Assembly (NCBI GenBank): GCA_034401135.1
Contig: JAWZSP010000010.1
Span: 682,001-746,000, forward strand
DNA length: 64,000 nt
Source of the DNA: Volutella citrinella
Taxonomy: Eukaryota; Ascomycota; Sordariomycetes; Hypocreales; Nectriaceae
Reading direction: 5' to 3'
The position numbers and the translations under genes were made by a program. Under the pieces are notes generated by a model. The model searched no databases and was not told where the DNA came from. It saw only the letters and a program-made list of their open reading frames with translations. Shown here piece by piece: positions 9,691 through 20,036 of this stretch (position 1 is its first letter; the number at the start of each line of letters is the position of its first letter).

Positions 9691-12600
9691 ACGGTTCAAA
9701 AGATAATGGTGAAACGCCGAGACTTGCCCGCTCCTAGTCGAAGCCATGGATCCTCCATGCAGCTACGGCTGAAATTACCTGGCACAGACGCAGGTGGACT
9801 GTGGCTGGAACGACCTCTTCTGAAGACTGCCCTGTCTAGCTGCCGCATGGTTAATCCGGGTCTGTGAATGGCTAGATATCGAACTCCGTCTGATCAGAAT
9901 TCTCTCTAGCATGACGGCCAGAACCATCCCTGAGTACCTTGCTGTCTATCAAGCAGGCAATATGGTAGCCTATGCCAGCAGTATTCACGCTATCCGTAGG
10001 GGCGCCGCTGCCGCTTCGCTTTCCTAGGATCTGGACTCGCAGTAATGTCTGGTCCGCTTCTATCTGTTCGTGCATGCGGGCCCAAACCGGCCAGGTTTCC
10101 GACCTGTCGGGCAGGGTTATACAGGCAACGATGCACAGCCGGTTGCACATAAACCCTAAGATTGTGCTAATCTCGCGCTACGAGAACTCAGGTGACTTTA
10201 CGGAGGTCGTGGCGTAGCCCCCCCCCCACACCATGCCGGGCTCATCGAGCGCATTGGGATCTTGCTCTCGCGAACGAATTAGATGTACACCTGCTCAAGG
10301 GCAGCCCGCTCGGTGCCAACAGTATCCAGGCCCACTTCCATGGCATCGCTGTCGGTGTCGCCGGGGCCAAACGTGTGATTGCATGAAGAGGGCCCACTGC
10401 ACGTACGTCGTAGGAAGAGGCATGACTTAGCAGTTGGCTACCATCACATGGACTAAAGAGAGTGTCATCAAGTCAGGTATCTTCAGGGTGATCCTTCGCA
10501 TCACGGCGCTTAGCATGTCTCTATTTATTCTGGCTTTATGGCTGAATCTTTGCCTGTGCTCCCCTTTCGCGAGACATACGTATACCAGCTTTTCGAAATG
10601 GATTACCCTGGGTGGCAACAACTGCAGACACAGCGCAGTGTCATTCAGAGGTCTTGATGAGGCGGAGTAAACCTACCTTAGAGCGCCTTCACGAAAATAT
10701 AGCCCCAAGCGCAGCGCATCGCAACCATGGAGCTCAGGGTCGTTAATCACCGGGGGAGCCACTTGCACTCCGCCTCCGCCTAATGAAAATGCTTGCGATG
10801 TGCCGCGCCAACATCTCGGACCGGGCCACGACAATACTCCCATTCACATTATATCGCAAGTCTGCAGGGGCAGGCCTTCGTCGCCCACTCGCATGACTGC
10901 TCCCTGATTGCTGACTCCAAAGCTCGTAAGCCCACTGGTCAATATTTCGTTTGCACATCCGACCAGACGAAGCTCTTGCGGCCGACCATGTGCACTGTAA
11001 TCGGTAGGAAGCGACCCTTCGCTGGAGCCCTCCGGCCGCCCCTTCCTAGGATATGCGGCATCACTCTTCGATGGTGGCATGTGAATCGCAGAGGATCGTC
11101 TCGATCCTGGACCATGACTTCCGGTACTTCCCGTCTAGCCAGTTCAACCAGGATCCCGCCAAGTGACTCCTTGCACTGAGCTTGTCGACCCTGCAGGGCG
11201 GCTAGTCGATCCATGTAGTTGTTTTGGGAATTGAGGCGATGAATGTTGGTTTACAAATACATGGTACTTGCCACGACCACCTCGATGTGGGAGGCGAACG
11301 GACGCAGCACGCCGCGTGAATCAGCAATCATAACTCGTTCAACAAATCGCTTTGTGCTGAAGTATATGGTATAGCCCATCGACGTTCGGAAGCCGTAGTC
11401 AGCGGCAAGACAGCAGCCAACAGTCTACAGGAACCCACACTCTGACTCTCCGCCCTCGCAATGCTGGACCGGCACCTGCCCTCGAGCCAGCCCATGGCCC
11501 GTCAAGGGGGGCGAATGCATCGGCCGCCGCCGTCTCTCGGCGCACCCGGCACGCTGGCTTGGCAGGGCCTTGCGCTTCCCGTGTGATCCATAGCGCAAGT
11601 GCCACTGGCGCAACCTCACCCCGGCTGGAGGGACAGTGGCCCTCCAACAAAGCCAGTGCCCCAAGGGTGCCGCCAACGAGAAAGGCTCTGTCCAAGCGAA
11701 TGGTCCCGAAGTCGGGCCAACTTCGCCTGCATCGCCATTCACGTCTCGTTCCCTGTGACGAGGGTTAAATGAACTAACCCATGGTCAACGAGGAGGTCCT
11801 GGGTACCTGAAATCCGCGCTACATGTTACTCCGGGGTCACGAGGTATGCAATAAATAAATTGGTGAGGGACGGGTCCTTTCGTCTCGCTGGGTGGGTTGC
11901 ATTGGCTCGTATCGGATCGACTGCGCCCAGATGATGAGGTTTGAATCGTTCGTTAAAGTATAAATAGCTTCTTACATCTCATGGATCCCAAAATAGTCAG
12001 CTGCACAGCCTTTGCATTCATCCTTAATGCCTTTTGCTTGTTTTTCCCATTGACTCTGCTCTCGATGCTAGGTTCTGATGGTAGACTGGTTACAGCCTCC
12101 ACCCGTGTTATCGAACCATGCCTAGGTCAGTCATAGCCTTCTCACACTGCTCCTGTATACTCACAAGGTAGCCGTGCAGATATTCCACGGTATGCCGCCG
12201 TGGCCTGAGTTCCCCTAGGAGATGCCTGTCTTACTTCGGCCATGACAGGATACTCTAAGCACAAGGGCCACGCCACTTGACTTGTCTTCACAGAACTACC
12301 CCGATTCTTCAAGCTGATCTCGAATTAAGGCATCCATCTCTATTTTAATAATCTTTCTGGGGCAATCGAGAGCATGTGAAGAGCGCCAACGCTGCACAGT
12401 AGATTGCCCCCTAATGAAATCAAGTTATCAGGCTGTGACGCTGGCTACGGTATGTATGTTATTGCATCTTGAATAATAATTTCGGATCGATCATGTCGGT
12501 GCGAGAGGCAAAGCAAAGAGGAAGGACAGGAGCAGTTGGTTGGCAACGGCGCGAGTGTTGCGACGCGCCACACGGCCGCAGTAGGCCAGGCCATGACGAC

Positions 12601-13603
12601 CTGTCGTTTTTACACGGCAGCTGCTTTATCAACGGCGGGTCTGGCTCTGGGAAAAGCGCGCTGGGGATCGCCGTTGTCAATGCGAATCCCATTACGGCTT
12701 TGTCCCCGTCGCGATGATGACTCACAGAACAAATGCAGAGCTCACATGGCCCTGGGGAAAGCACTGCGTCCTACGCATCGCCTGCCGCTTGCGGACTGGC
12801 GATGGCTTGCTGAAATCGCAGGACTTGGTAGACAAGTCGATACAATCGATTGGTGCCGGGAACAACTAACTTGGAGCAACTCAATGGAGAGATTGAAGAG
12901 GATCAATCAGGCTCTCCTTCGAACTTCCCACTTCTTACTGTATGTTCTATCACGTCTAGTGATGTTTATCCAGACTGGCTGTGTGGCCTTTAACAGCCAC
13001 ATCCAGTATCACAGCCTCCCAGCTCCCTTGGAGTCAATACTGAACTGCATGAATCGCGATGATAAATGTGTAGGGCCTATGTAGAGAATACCGTTTTCTG
13101 CTGCTGTCAACAATGACCCAGGCTCAGCGAATTCTCAAGTTATAATGCCGTCGGTCGGGCCGGTTGCCTCATGGCGTCAACCGAGCCCCCTGCGTCCAAT
13201 TATCGCTGCTGATGTTTCCCCTGGCTCAACCTACCAATCCGCTTGGATTCAAGCATGCCAGCCACATGGAGCTCGACACACCCCTGACGACTTGTTGAAG
13301 AGGCCTAGGCCCTTGAAGCTTCATCCTGGTAAGGAGGCAAACACTGGCCAACCCTGGCTCATCTCCATGTAGGTTGTACGATGTGGCGTTAGATGCTACC
13401 AATCGCCGAGGTTCTGGGTAAGTGGTGAGTGTAGAAAATGGGGGCTTGGGGATCAAGAGATTGGCGCGACTTGTTCAAGAATCCACTCCACTGCATTACT
13501 CGCCGCACTGGTAGTCGCGAAATCAAGGCGGAACGCGGACTCGATTACGAAATAGGCATAGTATGTAATACACACGAGCATGGATCCATCGTGTCGTGGG
13601 TGA
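9691..13603. other. Gene-poor stretch with decayed coding-like patches
   Basis: No intact gene found in nearly 4 kb. The best coding-like patch is on the minus strand at about 11265-11395, where YGFRTSMGYTIYFSTKRF and VERVMIADSRGVLRP read continuously; a possible continuation at 10939-11214 contains DDPLRFTCHHRRVMPHILG. I do not recognise the family. A plus-strand frame at 11981 starts with a hydrophobic, signal-like segment but is only about 50 codons. A P-loop-like GGSGSGKSAL at about 12630-12660 has no supporting context. Confidence 0.35.
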
Positions 13604-13726
13604 ATGTTGAGTACTTATTCCATAAACAACCGTTTGCACAATGAGGCCCTCCACCCGAAAGTTGACCTTTTTACTTTCCATTCTCGCCATCCTCCACTCT
13701 TCAGCACACACAGCGCACACCAAACT

Positions 13727-14545
13727 ATGGAACACATCACTGAAGAACTACTGAACTGGCTCACCGTCGCATTTGCCTTCTCCCTCATAGCGAACATTTT
13801 ATTTCCCATCAGGCCACTGGGTGAAGACGACCAAAGAGGCCAGACAGCCGCACCACTGGCATCTCGGCATCCCATTCGCTGTCTAGTGATCATTAGAGTT
13901 GCGTGCGCTTTGTCAGTGGGGATTATCATCACTTTCATGGCTCTATTGCGCGTTTATGGCGACGCCTGGTTTCTGCCTTTGACCTCCGCAATCATTGTTT
14001 CCAGCATGGTCCAAGACGTAAGCGCCCTGAAAATCACCTCAGAGAGATGCTAACAGTTTCAGACAATACTTGCAAAGATCTTCTGGTCCCCAGCTCTTAA
14101 TTTCTTCAGAATCTGGACGTTTGAGACCGTCTTTCTGATTACAGGTGTGGTTTTTGCTGCTGGAACCATGTTTGACAACAACCTGCTCCTATCCGCGCCT
14201 AGCTTCTTCCGGTGCTATTGGGCATGCTATTGGTGGAGCTATTTGTCAAGCCAGACAAGGGTGAGACGTCAGATCAGACTCCAGATCGAGTTTCTGGCTT
14301 GCGCGTGCGCTATTGTCATACCTTTCGGCCCAGGGAAGTCTATGGGCCGCGAGATGCAGCACCTCGTTTATTGCATTATATTTAGCGCTCATGACCTTTT
14401 TGTCTCTCTAATGTTGGTATGGAGAGTAGTGGAGTCCGGCATTCTCAGGCGTTTAGCCGATGCGCTGTCTGGGCGAAGGCTTTCAGGGTCAAGTGAGTTG
14501 GAACTAGGCAGGCGAGACGATGGAACGGCAGGGCGTATGGCTTGA
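13727..14545 (+). CDS. Multi-pass membrane protein of unknown function
   Basis: Two exons: 13727-14017 and 14063-14545, joined across a 45-bp intron with donor GTAAGC, branch site GCTAAC and acceptor TTTCAG; the splice keeps phase 0 and gives about 257 residues. Hydrophobic segments suitable for membrane helices occur at roughly residues 8-27 (LNWLTVAFAFSLIANILF), 50-72 (VIIRVACALSVGIIITFMAL), 76-95, then after the junction FETVFLITGVVFAAG, FLACACAIVIPFG and LVYCIIFSAHDLFVSLMLVW; the C-terminus is polar and charged. No family recognised. A second frame in exon 2 also looks hydrophobic near 14200 (LPVLLGMLLVELFVKPDKG), so a second intron or a frameshift is possible and the C-terminal half is less certain. 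No visible cluster partner; the downstream TPR gene is convergent. Confidence 0.55.
14018..14062 (+). other. Intron in membrane-protein gene
   Basis: Forty-five bases with GTAAGC at the 5' end, a canonical fungal branch site GCTAAC twelve bases before the end, and a pyrimidine-rich TTTCAG acceptor. Removing it joins two open hydrophobic frames in phase. Confidence 0.65.
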
Positions 14546-14802
14546 TTTGGAAAAATCGAGTATGGAAAATATTTTTCTTGGGGTATCACAATTTATGGAA
14601 GATAGGAAAAATCGTGTATATTCTATCGGTAGCAGGTTTTTTTTGTTGATGATGCGCTTGGGAACCTTTTAGGAAATCATGGCCCTGTTGGTCGATACGT
14701 TCGAGTTCTGCATTGGGGCGGCTGCAACGGCAGGCGGCGGATCGTGAAACTTGTGAGATAATGCAAGCAGCAGCACGCGGTGTGGAACATCGCATCCCGC
14801 AC

Positions 14803-16671
14803 TTAGTTCGACTCGTTCGCCGCATCCAGCTCGACTAAATACTGCTGGCATAGCACAGTGCACTCATGGCCTGTCCCCAACACAGCATCCATTTTAGGCA
14901 ACAGCCTTCTCAATTTGTTGCGCGCCAACTCTTGATGTCCTTGCTCCAGCCAAATGACCGCCAGTGTGAATTGGTCCGAAAGCATAAACGGGTGATCTTC
15001 CCCGTCCTCGCTTTTCTGAATGGCCTCTATCGTGAGACTGGCTGCCTTCTCAAGACTGGCACATCTGTCATTTTGCCGGGCTAGACTCAAATAGGTCTTC
15101 CCAAGGTTGGCCATAGAGTCGAGAGTCTGGGGATGGCTCTCGCCAAGTGCCTCTTTTCTGGCATCCAATACCTGATGGCCCAGTTGTGCGGCCCGCTCCA
15201 GCTGTCCGGTGGTGTGCAGAAGCTCAGATACGTAGGAGCCTAGGGTCAGAAGAGAGTACCGATGCTTGGAAAGAGGTGCGTATCTGTTCAGCACCTCCCC
15301 TGTGAGCCGTATGGTTTCCTCAGCCCTACCCAAGTGCCAGTATGTAAGAGCCAGACGGACCATACTGGATACCGTTTCAATGTGGTCTGAGCCAAGCTGA
15401 TCGATCTGAAGTTCGAGTATCCTCACATTCATACCCTCTTCTTCTGCGAACCGCTTCTGGCTGTGATACACCGAAGCCAGCGTAGTCAGCATGGCAATGG
15501 TGTCGGGATGCTTTTCCCCCAGGGCGTGCTCCATCATGATTAGAGCAGGCTCTCCGTATCCTAGAGACTTTTCATTTTGGCCCTGAAGGTGGTATATGTG
15601 GGCGAGCTCGGATCTGGACTTGATCGAAAGCATATGATCCTTTCCCAACGCGCTCGTCGCGGTCTCCATGACATAGAGTCCTAGTTGTTCTGCTTCCATA
15701 TAACGGCCCTGGTGATAGCATAATCGAGCAAGACGGCTCATGCATGCAAGTGTCGTAGGATGGCTCTCGCCGTAAGTCCGTGTTTGATTTTCCATCAAGC
15801 TCGCCAAGAGCTCTTCTGACTCTCCATGTTGGCCTGTGTTTATCAGTGCTTCGGCCAACACTTCTGTGCTCGCCAGAGTGAGGATGTGGTCTGTTCCTAG
15901 CTCTGAACTCATGATTGATGCCACTGCACGCATGATCTGCAGCGCCTCCGTGAGCTTGTTCCGACTAGCGTATATGGTGGCGAGATCCGCTATTGACAAG
16001 AGTGTATCCTGGTGCCTCTGGCCAAGAATTTGTCTCCTCATGGCGATGGCTTGAGTGACGAGAGGAGTTGCGTCTTCGAACCGACGCTGATCCATGAAAG
16101 CCCGAGCTAATTCTGACATGGCAGCGGGCAATCCTGGGTGGTTATCGGGCAGCACAGCTTTGCTCTGCTCCAGAACCTCAGCTGCTACGCATTCGGCCTT
16201 GCCAGGAAAGCCCTGGAAACGATAGGTTGAAGCCAAGCCCGCTTTGCAAGCCATCGTCATGGGGTCGTTTTCTCCCAAAGATTCCTTCATCCGTTCGAGA
16301 GCTTTTGTTTGCACTGACTCTGCCTCCGCATACTGGCCCAAGTTCTGAAAGATTATCGCTTGATTGGCCAGGGACTCGAAGGTCTCTGGATGATCTTGGC
16401 CTAGCATCTCGCCTCTCAATTCTAAAGCTCGTGCCCCCAACTCTTCGGCGTGGTTTACATCCCCGATGTTGTTCAAGGCCACCGACAGACCCGCCATGCA
16501 CGCCATTGTGGAAGGGTGCCTCTCTCCCACAATACTCTGCATGATACCCAGAGCGAGCGTCCAAATCGTTTTCTCATCGTGGCAATGGTCAAGTTTTAGT
16601 GACAATGCGGACACAACAGCATGTCTCTCGCTGGGGCTGAGGTGTGTCATGAGGGCTAATATAGTGGCCAT
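14803..16671 (-). CDS. Tetratricopeptide-repeat protein, kinesin-light-chain type
   Basis: Intronless frame of 622 codons from the ATG at 16671; a stop lies about 17 codons upstream, so the start is not far off. Almost the whole protein is built of 42-residue tetratricopeptide repeats with the signature LGxxHPxT at the end of each unit (for example VGERHPSTMACMAGLS, LGQDHPETFESLANQA, LGEKHPDTIAMLTTLA, LGESHPQTLDSMANLG), roughly a dozen in all. In fungi such arrays commonly form the C-terminal sensor of NACHT or NB-ARC receptors; no nucleotide-binding domain is present here and the neighbouring gene starts 256 bases upstream in the other direction, so this is a stand-alone TPR protein, possibly a receptor that lost its N-terminus. 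TPRs form protein-binding superhelices. The frame is clean, with normal GC and no RIP-type stops, so it is probably functional. Confidence 0.83.
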   Translation of the reverse strand: MATILALMTHLSPSERHAVVSALSLKLDHCHDEKTIWTLALGIMQSIVGERHPSTMACMAGLSVALNNIGDVNHAEELGARALELRGEMLGQDHPETFESLANQAIIFQNLGQYAEAESVQTKALERMKESLGENDPMTMACKAGLASTYRFQGFPGKAECVAAEVLEQSKAVLPDNHPGLPAAMSELARAFMDQRRFEDATPLVTQAIAMRRQILGQRHQDTLLSIADLATIYASRNKLTEALQIMRAVASIMSSELGTDHILTLASTEVLAEALINTGQHGESEELLASLMENQTRTYGESHPTTLACMSRLARLCYHQGRYMEAEQLGLYVMETATSALGKDHMLSIKSRSELAHIYHLQGQNEKSLGYGEPALIMMEHALGEKHPDTIAMLTTLASVYHSQKRFAEEEGMNVRILELQIDQLGSDHIETVSSMVRLALTYWHLGRAEETIRLTGEVLNRYAPLSKHRYSLLTLGSYVSELLHTTGQLERAAQLGHQVLDARKEALGESHPQTLDSMANLGKTYLSLARQNDRCASLEKAASLTIEAIQKSEDGEDHPFMLSDQFTLAVIWLEQGHQELARNKLRRLLPKMDAVLGTGHECTVLCQQYLVELDAANESN

Positions 16672-16926
16672 GCCTGGTCTCTGATCTGCTCCAGGACAGC
16701 GCAAGCGTGAACCCAAAGAGCTTCGATGTCACAATATAGACTGACTGCACTGCATCTTGGTGATTTAGAGAAATTACGGGCTGAGGTTAAAATATTTCCA
16801 GGATCTATGTACATCATCAGTGAGGCTAAATTGACGGTGTGAATGGGATCAAAATCTTGTCACGGTCGTGTGAGCCGCCGCAAAGTCTGTTTGACTGTCT
16901 GATTTTGCCAGAAGCGGTTTCTGGCC
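16672..16926. promoter_or_regulatory. Shared divergent promoter region
   Basis: A 255-bp gap separates the ATG of the TPR gene (minus) from that of the Fta2-like gene (plus), so both promoters and leaders must lie here. I see no convincing TATA box or named operator. Confidence 0.4.
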
Positions 16927-17894
16927 ATGTTCTCCCGTTCTCGACTAACATCGTACAGCACACAGTCAACGGCCAAAACAGGATGTCCGAGGACGGCATC
17001 GCTGAAGGAGCTGCCACCCTGCGAAGGTCCCAAGCTGAAACGATTCCAGTACCACGCCTCGCCCATTGAATGGCTAGAGAGGCTCGACGAGGAACGCGAG
17101 GTATCGGATAGCGATGTTCAAGGATACGTGTTTCGTGCGAGAATCAAATCGCGGGAGTATGCGATCAAGGTGGTGAGCAGCCAGACGGCGAGTCGAAAAA
17201 CGTCCCCCAATAGCTGATCGGGCTCGGCATCTAGTTCAGATTCTACGACCCAATGCGCGAGGAGTTTTTCTGGGGCCCTCTGATGAAGACCCCCAATGGA
17301 AAACGGCCGTCTCCGGTCGAAGCAGCCTACTATACTGACCCATTCTTCAACGAATGTCGAGCCTACGGCAGGATCCACGAAAGCGAGAAAAAGGGCGGAT
17401 TCAAGACCGGTGTGGCAATCACAGTGGCCTGCCATGGGTTCATCCTTCTCGGGGAGCGAGACCAAAAGATACTAGAACAGGAGAAAGGGGTTGATTTGGG
17501 CCTCGACGAGGTTGACATCAACATCCAGACGGAGATCAAGGGCGGGTGTCTTGTGAGGGCCATAATCAAGGACGTTGCGCCAGATGACCCAGACGTGACG
17601 CATGCGACGGCGGGCCGCATCCTGCGCGGCCTGAGATCCCTGAAGAAGATGAAGGTGTACAACCGCGACATTCGAGCGGACAACTTCTGCGGCGGCAAGG
17701 TCGTGGACTTTGGCTCGGCATACACGGAGCCGCACAGGCTGATGGACGGCATGACGCCGAGGTTCGCAGAGGGCGTGAGGCACTCCGATCTCGTCCGGTT
17801 TGATAATATGGCCGAGGGCGAGGGGATCGAGGGGAGGAGAGCAATGCCGAATGACGAATACATTGAGCGCTTACGCGCCAAGACGGAACGGTAA
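16927..17894 (+). CDS. Fta2-like (Sim4 complex subunit / kinase-like) protein
   Basis: Two exons, 16927-17172 and 17235-17894, separated by a 62-bp intron (donor GTGAGC, branch GCTGATC, acceptor CATCTAG); phase 0, 301 residues. Exon 1 carries LPPCEGPKLKRFQYH, WLERLD and a strand pattern VFRARIKSREYAIKV that ends in the lysine of a kinase-like lobe. Exon 2 begins FRFYDPMREEFFW and contains DPFFNECRAYGR, then YNRDIRADNF at about 223-232 and VDFGSAYTEPH at about 238-248, which are the counterparts of the catalytic loop and DFG. These blocks are typical of the fungal Fta2 family, named for a fission-yeast kinetochore protein; many filamentous-fungal members are lineage-specific, expanded and not shown to work at kinetochores. 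The catalytic-loop order R-D-I-R-A-D-N keeps Asp and Asn, so phosphotransfer cannot be excluded. The exact N-terminus is unsure. Confidence 0.74.
17173..17234 (+). other. Intron in Fta2-like gene
   Basis: Sixty-two bases from GTGAGCAGCC to GGCATCTAG with a GCTGATC branch-like site; excision restores a continuous frame from YAIKV to FRFYDPMREE, while unspliced sequence hits a TGA. Confidence 0.7.
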
Positions 17895-18386
17895 AGCTAT
17901 CCGCGTTCACTAGTCAATCCGGCGGCGCCTTGCCGCTGTACGCCGCGCACGGGGCTAATACACCATACCTCGATCCGATGACGGTACAGACGGGAAGTGT
18001 ACGATGCTATTCGTCACCGAGTACTGTACAAGCCACCTCACAAGTTGACGGCTCCGCACCTTCGTTGTGGTCTCCGCGCTATGGACGTCCATGCCGAAGT
18101 CATTAACTGAAAGACGATCCCAACATCTGCATACTGAGAGAATATAGTTCAAATGATCACTTTTGTCGCTTCTGTTCAAGAAGGAAAATGCAATTACGTC
18201 AAGCGTAGATGTCATAACCAACATCTCAGCCACAATGCTAGTCCAGAAAGAGTCACAACTCGCATTTGACAGGCGCAGCAACTGGCGGCCTTCGCCACAG
18301 GCAAAAACATCCGCCTCATACCTTCCTGACGCCCATTTCCTCTTTCTATTTTGTCCATTGATGTTCATAGGTCCGAGAGGTTGACG

Positions 18387-18650
18387 GCATCGCCGAGTCC
18401 GGCTGGGCCTCGTCCGCGAGGGTTCCGTCATCCTGACCCACGGCACCTCCCACTCCGTCGTCGGCATCCTCTAGCGAGCCGTCCAGGGCGCTGGCGCCGC
18501 AAAGTTCAATGTCATGGAGACGCGAGTCGAAGAAACCGACCGCGTCGTCCGCGAGCTGCGCGACAAGGCCATCCCCATCGCAGAGAACTCCGAGGCCAGC
18601 GTCGCCTACGTCCTCGTCCTGGGTTGGCAAGCCTCGGGAGCGTGCCCGGA
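18387..18650 (+). pseudogene. eIF2B alpha/beta/delta-like fragment
   Basis: One plus-strand frame reads LGLVREGSVILTHGTSHSVV, GIL, a TAG, RAVQGAG, KFNVMETRVEETDRVVREL and IPIAENSEASVAYVL. The order GsxILTHgxSxxV, a strand ending in a TE-R-type acidic-arginine motif, then P(I/V) and SA(V)aYV matches the C-terminal Rossmann-like domain of the eIF2B regulatory subunits and their relatives, which bind eIF2 or sugar phosphates. The N-terminal helical domain and the end of the domain are missing, and an in-frame TAG replaces what is probably a Gln or Arg codon. Only a fragment; expression unlikely. Confidence 0.52.
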
Positions 18651-19782
18651 TTGGAGAACGTACAAAACCTTTCCACCGGTGAACCCCATATGGAGTGGAG
18701 TGTCGCGGCTTCCGATCTGTTGCCGGGATGCTCCGCAACACGTCCTCATACTCCACGGCCCATGTATGAGATGCTCAGCAGCATCATGTCAGTCTTGACA
18801 GGGTTGGATTGTGACAATCGAGTTTAAGAGTAGCGTGATCACCGAAAAGACACAACAAACACACCCGAATGCAACCTGGGGTGTAGCTAGAGAGGATGAA
18901 ACAAAATACGAGCTCGGGCTCCTACTGCTGCTAGCGGGGGACCAATAGTACGGTCTGACTACCATGGCACTGTCTCCAATGGAGTTGCCCGCATACCACA
19001 CCCTTAGCCCAATGACCCTTGCCCCGGAGTGCCGGAGTTGCTTGGGTGGCGATTTGGAGACCCAGATCCTAGTACCTCCGCCGGAACGTGGGATAATCGC
19101 AAATGAAAACCCCTACCGACTCGCACATTTGTCCACCGGTTCGCGTCACTCTGCCAGCTTAGTGCAGGCTAAGAATTTGCATTCCTCCCAGGCTGGATAC
19201 TCGGCCCATTGGAGCGACGACTTTTCGCATTTGCGTGCTCGTCGTCCATTGCATGGGAAGCCTTTCCGAGGGCCTCCTCATGCCCCCAACCTTCCCGTAC
19301 ACCAAAGATGTCAAGATGAGGTTTATGCCAACAAACGAGTGTTTTGCCTCTCATAAATGCAAAAGTATGGTTGCGTGGTGTGTCAATGAAGGCATAGCTG
19401 TCTGGATGCCTCCTGTCCTTTCATGCCCCAAGCCCTCCTGGCCGTCTCCACCTCCCATCCTGGCGCCCAAGAACCTGGACACCAGAGCTCAGGGGCATGC
19501 ACTGGTCACACATAACAACCCCAATTCCCAATCAACATCACAGAGTCTGCCTCCCTTCCTTTCTACCTTTCAGAAATTCACCCCGCTCCCCATCATTATA
19601 TCTCAGTTCACTGATCCACAACTGAGTGATACATTCGATAGTTGATAGCTTGGGGCAACGTCCTACGACCTAAGTCGAGCCTTGTGAGACCCCCTTGGCC
19701 CTCTAAGCGCCCTCCTTTTGATTATCAATCCGGGGGCCCATCTTCGGCTAGAGGCAGTTGAGCTAACATTCAATCTTGCAGA
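18651..19782. other. No gene recognised
   Basis: Normal-GC sequence with short frames only. The stretch 19400-19640 is pyrimidine-rich and could be the promoter of the decayed frame that follows, but nothing here can be assigned. Confidence 0.35.
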
Positions 19783-20036
19783 CTGTTCAATCCTGTTGCG
19801 GCGAGTTTGCAACTTCGTCTCGACAATCTGGACGGCTACGAAGCAGCTTCCATCCCAACCGTCAACCATGGCCAATGCTTGCGCACACTCTTTCCAAATG
19901 ATCAAGTCAGATAGCACGTTGATCCAGTGGATTTGTCAATACTGCCGGTCCGGCCCTCACTGGATGATTTTTTAATGCGCATATTGCAAACTTCAAGTGT
20001 GCAGGGCGTGTACATAACTGTTGGCCACAGAGCAGG
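19783..20036 (+). pseudogene. Cys-rich zinc-binding C-terminus, possible exon relic
   Basis: The segment is preceded by a good intron end (GCTAAC branch, TCTTGCAG acceptor, at 19760-19782). It then reads CSILLRRVCNFVSTIW and, near the end, WICQYCRSGPHWMIF, a TAA, CAYCKLQVCRACT and a TAA stop. Across that first TAA the cysteines form C-x2-C, C-x2-C, C-x2-C, the pattern of short RING- or ribbon-like zinc modules found at the C-termini of some fungal proteins. The internal stop (where an acidic residue is expected) suggests a dead copy. No other exon could be found upstream. Confidence 0.3.

Noticed and set aside
11981..12175. Plus-strand frame with a signal-peptide-like start and TATAAATA 15 bases upstream
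   Set aside because: Only about 50-65 codons, the TATA box is too close to the ATG, and splicing would need a 42-bp intron with weak support.
12600..12700. Walker-A-like GGSGSGKSAL on the plus strand
   Set aside because: A short Gly/Ser-rich match with no Walker B, no downstream domain and a stop soon after; more likely chance than an ATPase.
14200..16670. Plus-strand frames opposite the TPR gene
   Set aside because: They mirror the codon pattern of the minus-strand TPR repeats and have no features of their own.
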